A DNA stretch of 64,000 nt from Limnephilus marmoratus (GCA_917880885.1 OU862920.1:36181019-36245018); one strand, 5' to 3'. Shown: positions 47,268-59,639, counted from the stretch's first letter. The notes: generated by a model from the sequence alone, not told the origin. Numbers and translations are program-made.

Positions 47268-48284
47268 AAAATCTTTACCTAAAAAATAAAACTTTGCAAT
47301 TGATTTTTCTTTTATATTAGCTCCACACATTAATCTATGAGAAGGAAGCCATTAATCTAAAAATGATAGTCTGTAGCGGGTAAATTACATACGTACACAA
47401 TGCACATTTTGTTATTGTCTCCTTTAGAAATGACGGGACTAGGAGAGAGGAGGGAGGCTATGCTCCCTTTAGCAGACACGCCATTATCTCGTGTTTGTAT
47501 TATTTTGCTACCGTTTTCCTTACAATTTTTCGTAGGTAGCGATACCCAATAATTATATAGATTCGTGTATGTTTTTGATGTCTTTTATGTTTTGCCAGCG
47601 TCTGAGAGCATCTGAGTAATGCTGGACAGTGTTCCTACCTACCTGTTCGATGTGGGCTCTCCCTGGAATTGAGTGTTAAGTTTCTGTGCCGAGGCATTTA
47701 TCTTATCGACCTCGGACGGACTGTTTCACAGAAATTGAAATGTAACTTTGTCGTCAAATGGACATTCAGCGCCATTTTGTTTTTTTTTAACAGTTGAGAT
47801 TCTAAGTTTCAGCTTGTCAACAAATTGTGATCAGCAGAAGAACACAACTATCATGTTGTGCTTGTCAGCTTATTATAATATTAAAGAAAGCTAAAACGTA
47901 TCTACCTGGAATTGGGGTTGGGAACATTTCAAATGCCAAAATAAACAAAATGGCGCTGAATGGCCGTTTGATGACAATATTTTATTTGTCTTTCGGTGAA
48001 CCCGTCCTAAGTCTACCCATTTGAAGGGTTCGATTTTCGTCGTATCACAAAAAATATTGCTGCCGTTATTAATTTATAAATTCTGGAAAATGGATAAAAA
48101 AAAATCTCAATGTTTGAACTCTTGTTACCGACCCGAAACACTGAAATTTTATAGAGATGATGAGGAGTTATTTACACGAATAAGCAAACCGGTTTCAGCA
48201 TAAACTGACGAATATACGGTTGCATCAAAATCGACAGACGTATTCGTCTGTATAAAAAAAATTCGAGAATGTATTAAAAAAAAT

Positions 48285-48518
48285 GTACACGCGGTAAAAG
48301 CGAAACTTTACTAAAACAATCTAAACCAATACTTGATAAGTGAGGTCATAATCCTCGCGTAATTTTCGTTTCATATCTCAACCAATAGAAGTCTTTAAAA
48401 GTGACATCATTATCAAAGCGGTGGATGTGCGCATTTGGTGCAGTAATCGTCATTTCCGTTTCATCCGAAATCGAAATCACAGCGATGCTATAGAAGTTTC
48501 ACTTCTAAAATTTTGTGA
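48285..48518. mobile_element. MITE-like family X2, copy 1
   Basis: It starts ACACGCGGTAAAAGCGAAAC and ends TAGAAGTTTCACTTCTA, and shares TTTAAAAGTGAC.TCAT.ATC and AATCGTCATTTCCGTTTC with the 60.7 kb copy. The end motif is common to family X1, suggesting one superfamily. Confidence 0.55.
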
Positions 48519-48594
48519 TATAAGTATATTATAATTATTATAATATACCAGTTATTGTGACAAAAGGAATGTTATATACTTAATAAATTTTATC

Positions 48595-49034
48595 AATAAA
48601 TAAAAATTTTAACAAAACAAAAAAACGACTTCAAAAAATGCACTAAAAAGTAAAAAAATAATTTTGTATTCTTCTACAACTTCATAATCAACTTACTTTT
48701 TCTAATCATCAATACGCAGGTACGATTGTTATTTTTGGAGTCGGTGTCAGCAAAGGTACCCAGCTCGGCGTGTTCACTTGACAGCTCCCCGCGCCGCCGC
48801 GGCCCCGCTCTCGCCTCTCTTGTGCGACACAAGCACATCTCACCTATAACTATGTATGTAGTTACAAACCTACCTTGACTGACACCGACTCCAAAAGTAA
48901 CAATCGTACCTGCGTATTGATGATTAGAAAAAGTAAGTTGATTATGAAGTTGTAGAAGAATACAAAATTATTTTTTTACTTTTTAGTGCATTTTTTGAAG
49001 TAGTTTTTTTGTTTTGTTAAAATTTTTGTTTATT
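48595..49034. mobile_element. MITE with about 155-bp, nearly identical inverted arms
   Basis: Left arm AAATTTTAACAAAACAAAAA through CAATACGCAGGTACGATTGT to GGAGTCGGTGTCAG; the right arm is the inverted copy with only a handful of mismatches. The central 120 bases are GC-rich (GCGCCGCCGCGGCCCCGCTC) and unlike the flanks. High arm identity implies a recent insertion. It has no transposase. Confidence 0.85.
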
Positions 49035-49139
49035 TTTTGATTTTTAGTGAATCTGAAGTACACTAACTAATTTGTCTGAATATGGATAAACCTACTAAAT
49101 GTGCTGCTCATATGAGACAGACATAATTTGACCATAGCG

Positions 49140-49545
49140 ACGTTAGGGTCAAATTAAGAGATTCGGCCGAGTTTCGTTGATTTGTCATGGATCCGATATT
49201 CAAAACCTAACCAAACTCTCATCAAATTACCCTTGAAGTACATCCTTTCCAATAAAAAAAGAATCATTGAAATCGGTTGGCGTGATATTGAGTTATTCGT
49301 CCATTTGTCGCGCATACTTAATGCAAATTTAAGACTTATATGGTTTTCTCATAAATGCTATTGTCGAAACTAGACCAAATTAAAATGGGACCACACGGGA
49401 AGCACCAGCTTTCAAATAAAAAAAGAATCATCAATATCGATTCACCCAGTCAAAAGTTCTGACGTAACAAACATAAAAAAAAAAAAAAAAATACAGTCGA
49501 ATTGAGAACCTCCTCTTTTTTGAAGTCGTTTAAAAATAATAAAAG
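49140..49545. repeat. Dispersed repeat ending GAGAACCTCCTC...GAAGTCG
   Basis: The terminal TTTTTTGAAGTCGTTT mirrors the ACGACTTCAAAAAA end of the adjacent MITE. AAAAAAAGAATCATTGAAAT and AAAAAAAGAATCATCAATAT are internal direct repeats. Repeats with this end are, to my knowledge, common in Lepidoptera. Class not determined. Confidence 0.5.
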
Positions 49546-49995
49546 TTTGAAAATGTTACCAAATGCTGGGAATTTTTATCATTCGAATATTGATTTTTCG
49601 GTTGGTTTTCTCTCATGAACATTCGAACTAGCAAATATGCAAAATTTCGTGTTTTAACTTTGGACGACTAATCAGATCCTATGTTTAAAAATTCTTAAAG
49701 TACTCGTGTGTTCAGTTGAGTAATCTGTCGGAAATTCCAGCAAAAAACGAAGAGTGGAGCAATATTTTTTTAGCAATTTTTAATGTGATTTCACAAGTTC
49801 AACTGTGTTGTCCCGGTGGAAATAAACATGCCAGGAGTGCGGAGGATGGCAGGATTAGAATATTGGACAATCCGAATTACATTTTATTAGGGTCCACCGG
49901 ATGTAACATAAGTTAGCGGAGTAATAATATTAGCGCTGGCGTAGTGCGCCAGGGGCAGTCCGTGCCTTTTAAATACATCTTTTTGAATATAACTT

Positions 49996-50140
49996 TTTTG
50001 AAGTGAAAACTTCTTTAGCACCGTTGTGATTTGAAACTCGTGAAATAAAAAAGCGACAATAAAAAGAAACACATACATCTATAGGATTTAGCCTTCGAGA
50101 GAATGAGACAGAATGAAACCTTACCTACGTGCAGTACCTA
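49996..50140. mobile_element. MITE-like family X1, truncated copy
   Basis: AAAACTTCTTTAGCACCGTT and GCGACAATAAAAAGAAACAC match the left half of the X1 copies; the right half is missing. Confidence 0.55.
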
Positions 50141-50266
50141 TGAAGTGTTGCGCTCTGTCAAGCTGTCTTTTAAACAAATAAAACAACATTGAAGAATAAG
50201 GAAACAATAAAAATCTAAACGAAAATATAAAAGAGAACAAGACACAGAAAAACAGATAAAGTTAAT

Positions 50267-50345
50267 GGTCGCAACCGGGTCACGAACCTAGAACCTCTCG
50301 TCTAACCGGGACGTGCCGTTTACCAATTCCGCCATTGCACCCTCT
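50267..50345 (-). ncRNA. tRNA-like SINE head or tRNA relic
   Basis: On the minus strand GCAATGGCGGAATTGGTAAA resembles an A box, and TCTAGGTTCGTGACCC resembles a B box, 40-50 bases apart. No acceptor stem closes well, so it is more likely the head of a decayed SINE. Confidence 0.35.
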
Positions 50346-50544
50346 GTCAAACCGTCATATCCATTGATTTTTTAACATTCTGGCATTGTTTTTTAAATAT
50401 TACAAACTATTAATTTCACTGTTTCCCTAACCGAGGTGTTGAGTACAACGGTTCAGGTGAGCTCACTTTTCAAAGCTCTTATTTATTGAGCTTGTGTTGT
50501 GCAATTTGTGATACTTCTTGTTTACATATTAAAACTAATTTTTA

Positions 50545-50775
50545 AAGTGAAAACTTCTTTAGAACCGTTGAGATTTGAAACTCATGAAATGAAAAAGCGA
50601 CACTAAAAAGAGACAAACACTTACATCTATGGGATTTCGCATGAGAGTGAATGAGATAGAATAATCGGTCTCCTCTTTGTGCGGTGCTTCATAGCCCCAC
50701 CCTCCACTCTTGTCTACTGTAGTTTTCTGAAGGTTTTTCTCTTTTACCGCGTGCGAACTGCACACTTGTAATTTT
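50545..50775. mobile_element. MITE-like family X1, best copy
   Basis: It runs from AAGTGAAAACTTCTTTAG to TTTTACCGCGTGCGAACTGC. The ends hold inverted GTGAAAA/TTTTCTC-type motifs. It aligns along its length with 1863-2072. Confidence 0.6.
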
Positions 50776-50924
50776 TTTGTTTGACCCACTTCATGTCCCG
50801 CTGACACTAGCAGATAAACTCGTTGTCGATGACAAAGCATTCCACACGACGTTTATTGATAAATGGGACAGCGTTTAATCAAATTGTAGTGACTAAATTT
50901 CGGGGTAGCCAACATTTTTAAAAG

Positions 50925-51400
50925 CCTTAAAGCGTCAAAACTAAGGCAGATAATGCTAAAATGTTATGTGTGGTCGGTCTTGCTGTATGGATGAGAAACA
51001 TGGACCTTGAAAGTAAATATGATGAACGAGGCTTTTGAAATGTGGCTTCACCGGAGAATGCTCAAGGTCCCATGAACCGACATGATCCCAAAACAGAAAT
51101 TCTCAGGCGGGCTAGAGCAGATAGAGAACTGCTCACATTAATAAAAATCCGGAAAATTTCATATCCGGGTCTCATACTTCGAGGGGAGAAGTATCACTTG
51201 CTCCATTTAATATTGAAAGGCAAGATAGAGGGTCGCCGAGGGCCTGGTAGGAGACAAATGTCTTGGCTGCGAAATATACGAGAGTGGACTGGCATTAGAA
51301 GTGTGGAGGAGCTATTCCGGGCAGCTCAAGACAGAGAGACAATTTCAAGAGTGATCGCCAACGTCGGGGGGACCTGATACGGCACACAAAGAAGAAGAAA
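50925..51400 (+). pseudogene. Broken non-LTR retrotransposon C-terminus
   Basis: The frame at 51042-51377 gives LKGKIEGRRGPGRRQMSWLR, then EWTGIRSVEELFRAAQDRET and VIANVGGT, a C-terminal pattern common in insect endonuclease/reverse-transcriptase LINEs. The preceding 120 bases encode MLKCYVWSVLLYG and ETWTL in other frames, separated by a stop. The copy therefore carries at least one frameshift and one stop. It ends in a short GAA tail (AAAGAAGAAGAAAG). Confidence 0.75.
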
Positions 51401-51799
51401 GCGTCAAACATCGGGGCAGTTATGCAGATTTTAGTAATTTTAGTGAAATTTGTATTTATGTCTGCAGAAGTGATACCGTATTGCACGCGTTGATACTCTT
51501 TTTAATGTGGTTTTTGGTTGTTTACTTTTGGCATATCTCAAATAATTCCCGTTAAACACAACTATAGCATGGAAAAATCTATATTATAAATCTTGGGGAT
51601 GAAAGTTTCTTCAGAAAGGTATTATTATGCAGTTGTATTTTCTCACACCAAATGAGGTGTGAATTCTTACAAGGTCTGTGTTGTATACTAATACCTGCTT
51701 GGTCATAAATATGTGTGTGTAAGTCACTAGTTATAAGTTATAACTCTCTATAGCTTTTGCTAGCTATTAATAGTTCTTAGCTGTATATCACTCATTAGC

Positions 51800-52510
51800 A
51801 ATCTTCCGAACAGGACCTCCATCAATATGCTTGGTGTAACTCTAAGTGACCAGCTCAGGTACGGGGGCTCCATCGAAACCAGAGTTAAGTTAGCCTCTCA
51901 GAAACTGGGCGTACTGTACAGGGCCCGCATAAACTTAAATAGTACACAACTGCTAACCCTGTACAAATCGCAAGTGCGCCCCACGGTTGAATTTGGCAGC
52001 CAGCTCTGGTCTGGAGCTCCAAAATACCTAAAAAAAACCCTTGACTCTGTGCAGAAACGGGCGGTCCGTTTGATAGATTCTCCCATCTTAACAGACGGAC
52101 TGCAATCTTTAGAGCACAGGCGTCAGGTGGGAATGCTGTCCTTGTTCTACCGGTATTACAATGGAAAATGCTCCGAGGAACTAGCGTCATTGATCCCCTC
52201 GGCACCGGTGCATAGTCGGGAAACACACCAAACACGCGCCCAACATTTGTACACGGTTGACATTAGTTACATGAGAACGGGTCGTTTCTATGACTCGTTC
52301 TTGAGTTCAACGGCTCGGCTGTGGAACGATTTGCCGGCCTCTGTGTTTCCTCCCTCCTACAACATGGGTCTCTTCAAGACTCGTGTTCACTCCTTCCTTT
52401 CCTCAAAAAGACCCTCCACACAGCATCTTCAATGATGACATAGGCCCTAAGGGAAGTTATTATAAATATATTTTTTCATTGTTGCAATATTGTAGTATTC
52501 CCCACGAAAA
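51800..52510 (+). mobile_element. 5'-truncated LINE, open C-terminal reverse transcriptase region; tail donor of SINE family B
   Basis: The open frame 51827-52435 (202 codons, no stops) encodes LGVTLSDQLRYGGSIETRVK, YKSQVRPTVEFGSQLWSGAP, VQKRAVRLIDSP and MGLFKTRVHSFLSSKRPSTQ before HLQ and stop. It is the post-catalytic part of a non-LTR reverse transcriptase. The last codons and following bases (AGACCCTCCACACAGCATC, then GATGACATAGGCCC.AAGGGAA) are the same block that ends every family B SINE copy. A 3' UTR piece (TTTTTTCATTGTTGCAATAT) recurs at 55028-55070. The catalytic domain is missing. Confidence 0.85.
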
Positions 52511-52639
52511 CGACGATGTATAAATGATCCCAGCATTATTACTATTAGTATTATTGATTACAGGTGGAATCAAGGAATATCAAGGAGATGTGTATTTGAT
52601 CACACCGCGAGCGAAAACTATAATAACATTATTCTTTTA

Positions 52640-52915
52640 AGTCCCGAAGCATGATCCACGTTAAGTCGGTAATCTCCGAGCACAATATCCTGGAAAATAA
52701 GGAACAATTGGAAAACTCGTCACGGGCCGTCTCTGGCGCATACATTTGCTTGGGGGCGGAATTTCAATAACGAAATCCCGGCAGTACTGACCCGTCTGCG
52801 AGGAACGTTTTTACTTAGTGCTCTTGACGTGAAGAGAGGACCCGTACCGCATCCGTGCAGCGCACCGCATTCCCTCCGCGGCCCGCCAATACGGCACCGG
52901 CTTTATAATATTCTT
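52640..52915. other. GC-rich non-repeat island, function unknown
   Basis: Unlike its flanks, this segment is GC-rich, has no simple repeats and did not match any repeat family in the window. It contains CTTGGGGGCGGAATTTCAAT and CCCTCCGCGGCCCGCCAATA. It could be a regulatory element or an untranslated exon. No open frame of interest was found. Confidence 0.3.
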
Positions 52916-53432
52916 ATCTTCCCCGTGTGTAATAGCAACTCCAGTTCTTTTTTATTACATCTTTTTGAATTTCACTTTGTTTTCTTGTTTGAATGAATGT
53001 ATGAATGAAGTTGAATCTTGGAAGTGGAAATTAACCCAATTAGCGACATCCGATCGAGCTAAAACTCGTCAGACAGACTCGTTGTCGATGACAATCACGC
53101 ACACAGACGGGGTCATATATGCATTTCTCTAAAATTCGATTACTTTACAGCAGTTAATATTTGAAATACATGTCGGTCTTACCCAATCGGGGTTTGGCCC
53201 CGTTGGTAGCGTGGTTTGCTCCAATTCCTGGATAGGTTTCTGAGGAGGTTCAATCCTTAGAATCGAATATATAGGTTCACACGTGAATAAAAAAGGAAAC
53301 ATACATTGATATGGGTACACATTATCATAGCAAACTACAGATATCAAAGATATTGAAATATAAGTAGATGTGCTATCTGCAGTTTTTACTATGTGGCACT
53401 GCGCTTCCGGGTGTCGCCGATATTGTTTACCA

Positions 53433-54533
53433 ATTAACAAATAAACTAAATGAACGAATAATTAACTAATAAACGAATACATGTGTGTATAGACGAATTA
53501 TGGTGGGTAGTACTCAAATGAAGAGAGTAACAGTTTACAGTACAGGTATTTATTAGGGGAGCTGCCAAAGCAAAAGAGGACGAATCTAGCATGCGTCGCC
53601 TTATATAGACTCACGCAAGCATGCTATCTCGCTTGCACTCATACAATACACACAGACATTACATAAACCAAACGAACGTTAAACTAAATGAACGAATTCT
53701 TTCCGTATCAAACTATATTGTTAACCAATTCTAATGCACACCTTCAAAAAATCAACGAAATGAACAAATTCTTTTAGTGTGCAAACTAATCTAATTAGGT
53801 CGTAGTCTGCCGACAGTTGCGCGGACACTATAGCATATCTCTTTTGTATTTGAATATCTGTGATAGATATCAAGTTTCCCAAAAGAGGTGCGGTCAGAAC
53901 AATATCAATTTTATTTGAATTTCAGAGGAAAATAACGCTTCATTCCATCCAAATTGCGTCCACAATGTGTACACAAATTGATGATCAATAACTTAACAAT
54001 ATTAAAATTTATAATAACTAATAACATTGTAAAACCGAATATTTTTCATCAGCTAAACCAAATAATATAATTCGCTTCAAATTGGGAATCAGAAAAAATA
54101 AACGAATTATTACATTATTAATAATACTAGAAATCAAATTATTCGAGGGATAATATTGGCTTAATTAAAACTGCCATTGCAATGCCTGAGTGAATCAATC
54201 TAAATCATGTCGAACCCTCTAGATTACATTTGTGGCATCAGATATTCAGAAAACAAACAATGTTGAACATACATGAGAATATTTAATAGCATTAATACCC
54301 TGCTTCGTCCAAGTTTCAAAACGTTTATTCTTATTAAACAAGCGAAACAAACAGAATGAAGCAACCAAAATGGCGTCGTATTTTTTGACAGTTAAATGTA
54401 TATTATAAAGTTCTTCGGGAAATGACATTGAGTTACAGCTCACTTGGTAATTCCCGACAAAATAAACGGTACAATATTCATAACGGTCGTGGTAATACTA
54501 CGACCGGGGCCCAATTCAATATACCACCACACA
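53433..54533 (-). mobile_element. Candidate LTR of an LTR retrotransposon
   Basis: On the minus strand the segment begins TGTGTGGTGGTATATTGAAT. It has a TATA box in GAGTCTATATAAGGCGACGC (near 53610), AATAAA about 55 bases later and ACACACA near 53483. About 55 bases further on lies ATCGGCGACACCCGGAAG, which resembles the leader/primer-binding region of Gypsy-like elements. No second LTR or pol gene was found, so the boundaries are estimates. Confidence 0.35.
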
Positions 54534-55027
54534 GAATTAAAAACTTGGGTAATATGTATGCGCATATAGATGTATAGAAAATGATATAATTTAAACGTGA
54601 CATAATAAAATCATTTATCCATGATGCAAGTAGGCAACATCGTAAGGAAGTTCTTTTATAAATTTGTTAATCTTTCGATAAATTTACTAAACATTCATCT
54701 CTACCTATCGTATTAATACATTTTAGTAATTAAATGTATGGTTCATAGAAATATTATAAACCATTACAATCATGTAAAATACAATTTATGTATTTTTAAA
54801 ACTTTTTTTTCTTTTCATCATTTCAAAAATTTGAGCAATTATTGGTACCAACCTACAAATTATGTTGTTCACAGATTTTCTTAATTTCATTGTTTTATTA
54901 GGTTTATTTCCTGTAATAATATGTGTCAGTGACATCTTCTCGACTTGAAATAAAATTTACTCCTTATTTACCTTCCATTAAACTTAGTTCCTCATCTTTA
55001 TGTTATTTAAGTTATTTACATATATTA

Positions 55028-55070
55028 TATAAATATATTTTTTCATTGTTGCAATATTGTAGTATTCACA
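55028..55070 (+). repeat. Short copy of a LINE 3' UTR segment
   Basis: ATAAATATATTTTTTCATTG and TTGCAATATTGTAGTATTC duplicate the sequence just after the 51.8 kb LINE frame. Confidence 0.6.
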
Positions 55071-55513
55071 TTGTTGCAATTTTGTAATATTCATATTTAG
55101 ATCACATTGTTTGATTTGTTATCCACACGTGTCTTTCTCAACTTATATTTTATAATTCTTGCTGTTTTACAAGGTCACTACACTCACTACAGCTGTCTTT
55201 TTCATGTTGTACCTCATACTATATTATATTATGAAAAAGACGAAAGGCGTTAATATTATAACTAAACAAAGTTTTCAACCCTCCGCAAACAGATTGTTTG
55301 CTCATAGTTATTTTGCGTGTATTGAATTATGTAATTATGGTAATTCCAATATTGGTATCATTTTATTAATTTAAATTGTAAATCATATAGAAATGAACTT
55401 TTATTATTTGTACGAACATTTAAACTTGACTGTATGAACATTAAAACAGGGAAATTAGTCGCAGTAGGACAGCCAAAGTATTTCATTGCTGAAATATGTT
55501 GACGTAAATCTCT

Positions 55514-55873
55514 ATATATATAAAAATCAAAATATTTGCATTGCTTTATTAAGCATATGAAATGTTTCAAACTTTCAAAATACCTTCTTTCCATCCTCGC
55601 GAAGGTTTCTGGATAATTACTACCACATGACAACACATCTGAAAAGTATTTTTAATCATTACAAAACTCTTACGAAGTAAAAAAATTGCGGGAGCGGGTC
55701 GCGGGAGAGGAGAAAGGGAAAGCGGGGAAGTTGGAGAGCGAAGGCGCGAGGGGAAGGGGACATGGGAGGGGTAGGGGAGGCGGAAGGAGATCGGGAAGAA
55801 TGGGAAAAGACACGCAGGGAGAAACAATTTCTTTATTAGTGGCAATGCAACGCACGCTGGAAACAGGCTAGTG
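55514..55873 (+). mobile_element. Helitron-like non-autonomous element with polypurine core
   Basis: It begins TCTATATATATAAAAATC after TAAA and ends GCACGCTGGAAACAGGCTAG before T. The core 55688-55805 is G/A-rich on the + strand. GACACGCAGGGAGAAACAAT and TTTCTTTATTAGTGGCA match the 35.6 kb copy. Confidence 0.7.
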
Positions 55874-56814
55874 AATAAAACAAATAAATAAGTTAAGGTA
55901 TAGTAAAAAAGATTGGGTTATAAATATTCCATAATGAATGAAAATATCACGTGAATTTTGAATCAATAAATATATGTGTTATTTGCTGAGCTCAGGTATA
56001 AGGTTCTAGATTTTAGTGAGGCTCTATTTGTATTTGCGTTCGTCCTTTAGAAAGGAAAACAAGAAGGGTGATAGCTGGGCAAAGAGGGATTTATAAATAA
56101 ATCAAGATAAGGGATCTTTTAGCGAACCGCCCGATCCTCCTAATATGACGTAACACAAAAAACCCGTAAATTTAAGGCGGCAGCGCCCTCTACTTCTGGC
56201 ATGTTCATGTTTATTGCACGTGACCCTTTTTCTCGTATAATTTCGTCCAACCTGAAATTTTCGAATTTTATTTGAATTCTTTAAATCTGTACGGAGAAGG
56301 TTCTAATCGAAAATGGTAAGTTGTGATTATACGAAAAGCGACTTCATTGAAGGAAAACACGTCGACTGCTCTCTATTGAATTTCAGTTTTATTTAAACGA
56401 AATTATTACGCTAGTTTTTCCATTTAATTTTTGGTTCGCGGTTACGTATTTTCATTCAAGCTTTCAGTTATTGAACTATGTTAATTGTTCCACATAATGT
56501 TTCGCATTCATTCGCTATTTTAATGTATTTCTCTAAAAATATTAGCTACATTAGTTCCTAATGTTAAAACTTTGTCTGAGTGTGAACCCTTAATTTAACA
56601 AATCAGAGGCAATGGATTCGGCACCTCAATATTCCACCAAACATAAATAACTTGTCAGTTGACATTCAATTAGGAGCATTGAAAACTTTAATGATAAAAC
56701 TTTTGGTCGCATTTTTAAATCGTTGATAAAGCCGAGTACTTCGTCATGAAAATAACTTCTATGATTTGGCTCAAAATTACACACTCGCCAATATGGAAGA
56801 TTTATAAAAAATGA

Positions 56815-57182
56815 TTATATGAATTCCGCACAAGAGTCCTACTGCTCACATCTGGAGCCAATGAGACTATGGCATCCCCAATTGGGGTGTGTTGCGAGTC
56901 TGAAGGTAATGGGAAGGGGGAGAGGAAGGTGAAGTAACCTGGCTTTTCAATCCTGGTCACTAAACACTACTAAAGCCATTTCAAATAACGTTTCAATTGT
57001 GATTGGTGGTCTTTCACCAAGCGATTCTGAGAGTATTTTCCACTTTAAAACGTGCCGCAAGTACACTACATATCCATTGGAATACATACATTGTTAAATA
57101 ACACAAATCAATCAAATACAATTTATTTACGAACCTGCGACCTTCAGATTGTTAGTTGATAACTTTTCCCTCGACGACGGAA
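56815..57182 (-). mobile_element. SINE family A, decayed reverse copy
   Basis: It carries GAATTCCGCACAAGAGTCC, the CCCCAATTGGGG palindrome and AACGTTTCAATTGTGATTGG. The tRNA-like head near 57130-57182 (ACCTGCGACCTTCAGATTG) is badly eroded. Confidence 0.65.
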
Positions 57183-58489
57183 GCCGTCAAATAAGGATGA
57201 ACTAAATTCTCTGAATTAAGCATAAAAATTCTCGTATTGTGAAATACCCACAAAATGTCTTGTAGCTAAATCCTACCCATTTCATATTTGAAATAAAATT
57301 ATTAAGTAAGGCACTTATTAATTTACATATTTTGTAGATGAATTTATAAACTGTCTTTTGCGGTATAACAAAATTACAGAAAACAAAGCAAGGTGTATAT
57401 TATTTGAAAATATGTTTCAATATAGAATTACAACAGAGTTCGGAGAAGACAATGAGAACAAATATCCAAGGTGAGGAGGAGGGAGGTGGGTTGACGCAAA
57501 ACAAATGCAAATTACATTCGCACTTCAAACAAGAGCTTAACTAAATAATGGGTTTCAGAAACCGAAGTCATTATTCTACGGTTCCAGCCGTTTCACGGCG
57601 AGAGGGATTTTAACCCGCAAATTTGCAAAGCAGGTACCTAATTTTAAAATATGGCTAAATAAAAAAAAATCGCTGTTATAAAAACATATCGTGCTTTGAA
57701 GTAACCGTAAACCTTATTATGACAGTGTAGTAGATGTAATCTAGTAGACGCTGCTAATATGGTTAGTATTAGGGTAATATAATATGAAATGTAAAAGGAA
57801 CGTCGAATTTGGAGTGTGTATTTCTGGGCTCTGGTTCTAACGTTTACTCACATCTCACGATGACTTGTGTGCATAAACTTTATTTTCCAAAACGTCTTGA
57901 CTAATGATTTATAAATAGCCCAGAGCTAGGGAACCTTAACATTGTTCATATTTAGGAGTGTTGTATTGTTGAAAATGAGGAAAGAACTTACTTATTATCA
58001 TGTACATAATATAGGTTTCTTTGTGGCGTAAATCTTTCACTATTTCGCATAACATCATTATTCTATGTTGGGCAATATTAAGAATGTTTAATTTCAGCCA
58101 GCTGTTATATCAGATATCTGATTTTTTTTCACCTAGGTACAATGTTGTAAGATGTTCGCGCTGTATTTAATTTGAAATATTTTGTTTGCTTTTAAGTCTA
58201 AAATACACATTTAAATACTTGTATAAAAAGTTACAGGACTTTATCTTACCACGCTTTTTACTGAAAACTGAACCAAACGCTAATACGGCCAATATCTTTT
58301 CACTGCGTTCATTTCAATGATATTGAGGAAAGTAACCAATTAATATGTAGTGACTAAACTTAAATTTTATTAGCACTTCACAAATAAATTGAGTGATATT
58401 AAATTATGAGTTAAAATCGTGTTTAAAAGAAACTTAAGGAAAATAATTTGCGTAATATTATTAGCTACCATATAACGTTAAGTTTGTGT

Positions 58490-58720
58490 TTTTGGGTAGT
58501 ATGTTTACGAAGGGTTGATAGGGGATATTGAAAGAAGTGTAAATGCGGGAAACTGCAATGGAAAACTTAGTGCAGTGGGCGATAACATAAAATTGTGCGT
58601 AGAAGCGAAGCTAGTAGCCCACAATGGAGTGCTAGTACGAATCTTCACCTGATGTTTGGCGGCGAGGCATGAAACTGGCAAAGGAAGTACGAAAGTAGAC
58701 TATTAGCTGAAGCAACAAAA
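58490..58720 (+). pseudogene. Decayed second copy of the 7.6 kb LINE
   Basis: GGATATTGAAAGAAGTGTAA, GCGAAGCTAGTAGCCC and GGAGTGCTAGTACGA align in order with 7600-7830. Frameshifts and deletions break the YLGSIFTRDGK-type frame. It starts at the same reverse-transcriptase position as the 7.6 kb copy. Confidence 0.7.
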
Positions 58721-59454
58721 AAATCACATTATATAAATAGACACCCAGTGTCAAAGTTCACCATATTTCAAACCTTCTTGGGATGACTTTGTACAGTCCA
58801 TCATGCATAAAACCTAACACGAAACTCCGAACAAGATGTTTACATAAATTTCCCAAACTGAAAAATACATACCACATGAATAGAAAAATCAATTTTAGAA
58901 CTATTAAAATTTGAAACATCGAAATAATGTTGTATCTTTGCACAATGAATATATTTGAATCTCGCTGATAAATGTATGCCTGAAACTGAACCTGCGACCT
59001 CAAGACTCAGTTTTAATGCGAAATCCTACTGCATAGAGAGAATTGTCCACTTCGCTCAACCGTGTTCAAAACAACGAAGACAGAATAAACATTTTCTCGG
59101 AAATGAAAATTCCGTAGCGCTGCCCAGCGACATGTAATACGTCTATGTCAGATGAAATATTCACTGCCTTATCGCCTGCAGTGGGGAACTCCCGTGCGTT
59201 CATAGCCAACCTCTTCGGTCACTCCGTGCACGACAGACACTTGCAAAAATATTGAAATGGTCAATATCGAAACTTTAAACAATATTTTCCATTTCGCTCA
59301 ACATCATTTAATGAAACATTTAAAATAAATTGGTTACAGTGCTGCAATTACTGCACAAAAGCATATCTGTTGGCTACAGTAAACATAAAGGTATCTGTTA
59401 TTATATGACTAAACTGGTCACAAAGAAGTAAGCAGAAAGAATATATCATTATCT

Positions 59455-59590
59455 TTTGAAGTGAAACTTCTTTAGTCCAGTTAGAGTGATTTTAAATTCG
59501 GATGAAACGGAAATGATGCACTAAGGCTCCTATTGGTTGAGATATAAAATGGAAACGACGGTAGGTCTGCGCTCATTGGCCATTTTGTTT
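59455..59590. mobile_element. MITE-like family X2, inverted partial copy
   Basis: TGAAGTGAAACTTCTTTAG, GGATGAAACGGAAATGATGC and CTCCTATTGGTTGAGATATA are reverse complements of blocks in the 48.3 and 60.7 kb copies. Confidence 0.55.
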
Positions 59591-59639
59591 TTTACGGGTG
59601 GTCGGAATATAATGCAATAAATTCGCGCATCGCCGCACC

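Noticed and set aside
51885..52235. 116-codon minus frame
   Set aside because: It is antisense to the recognisable reverse-transcriptase C-terminus at 51827-52435.
53129..53440. 103-codon minus frame next to the candidate LTR
   Set aside because: It starts within the leader-like region and shows no gag motif such as a CCHC knuckle, so it is not claimed as a gene.
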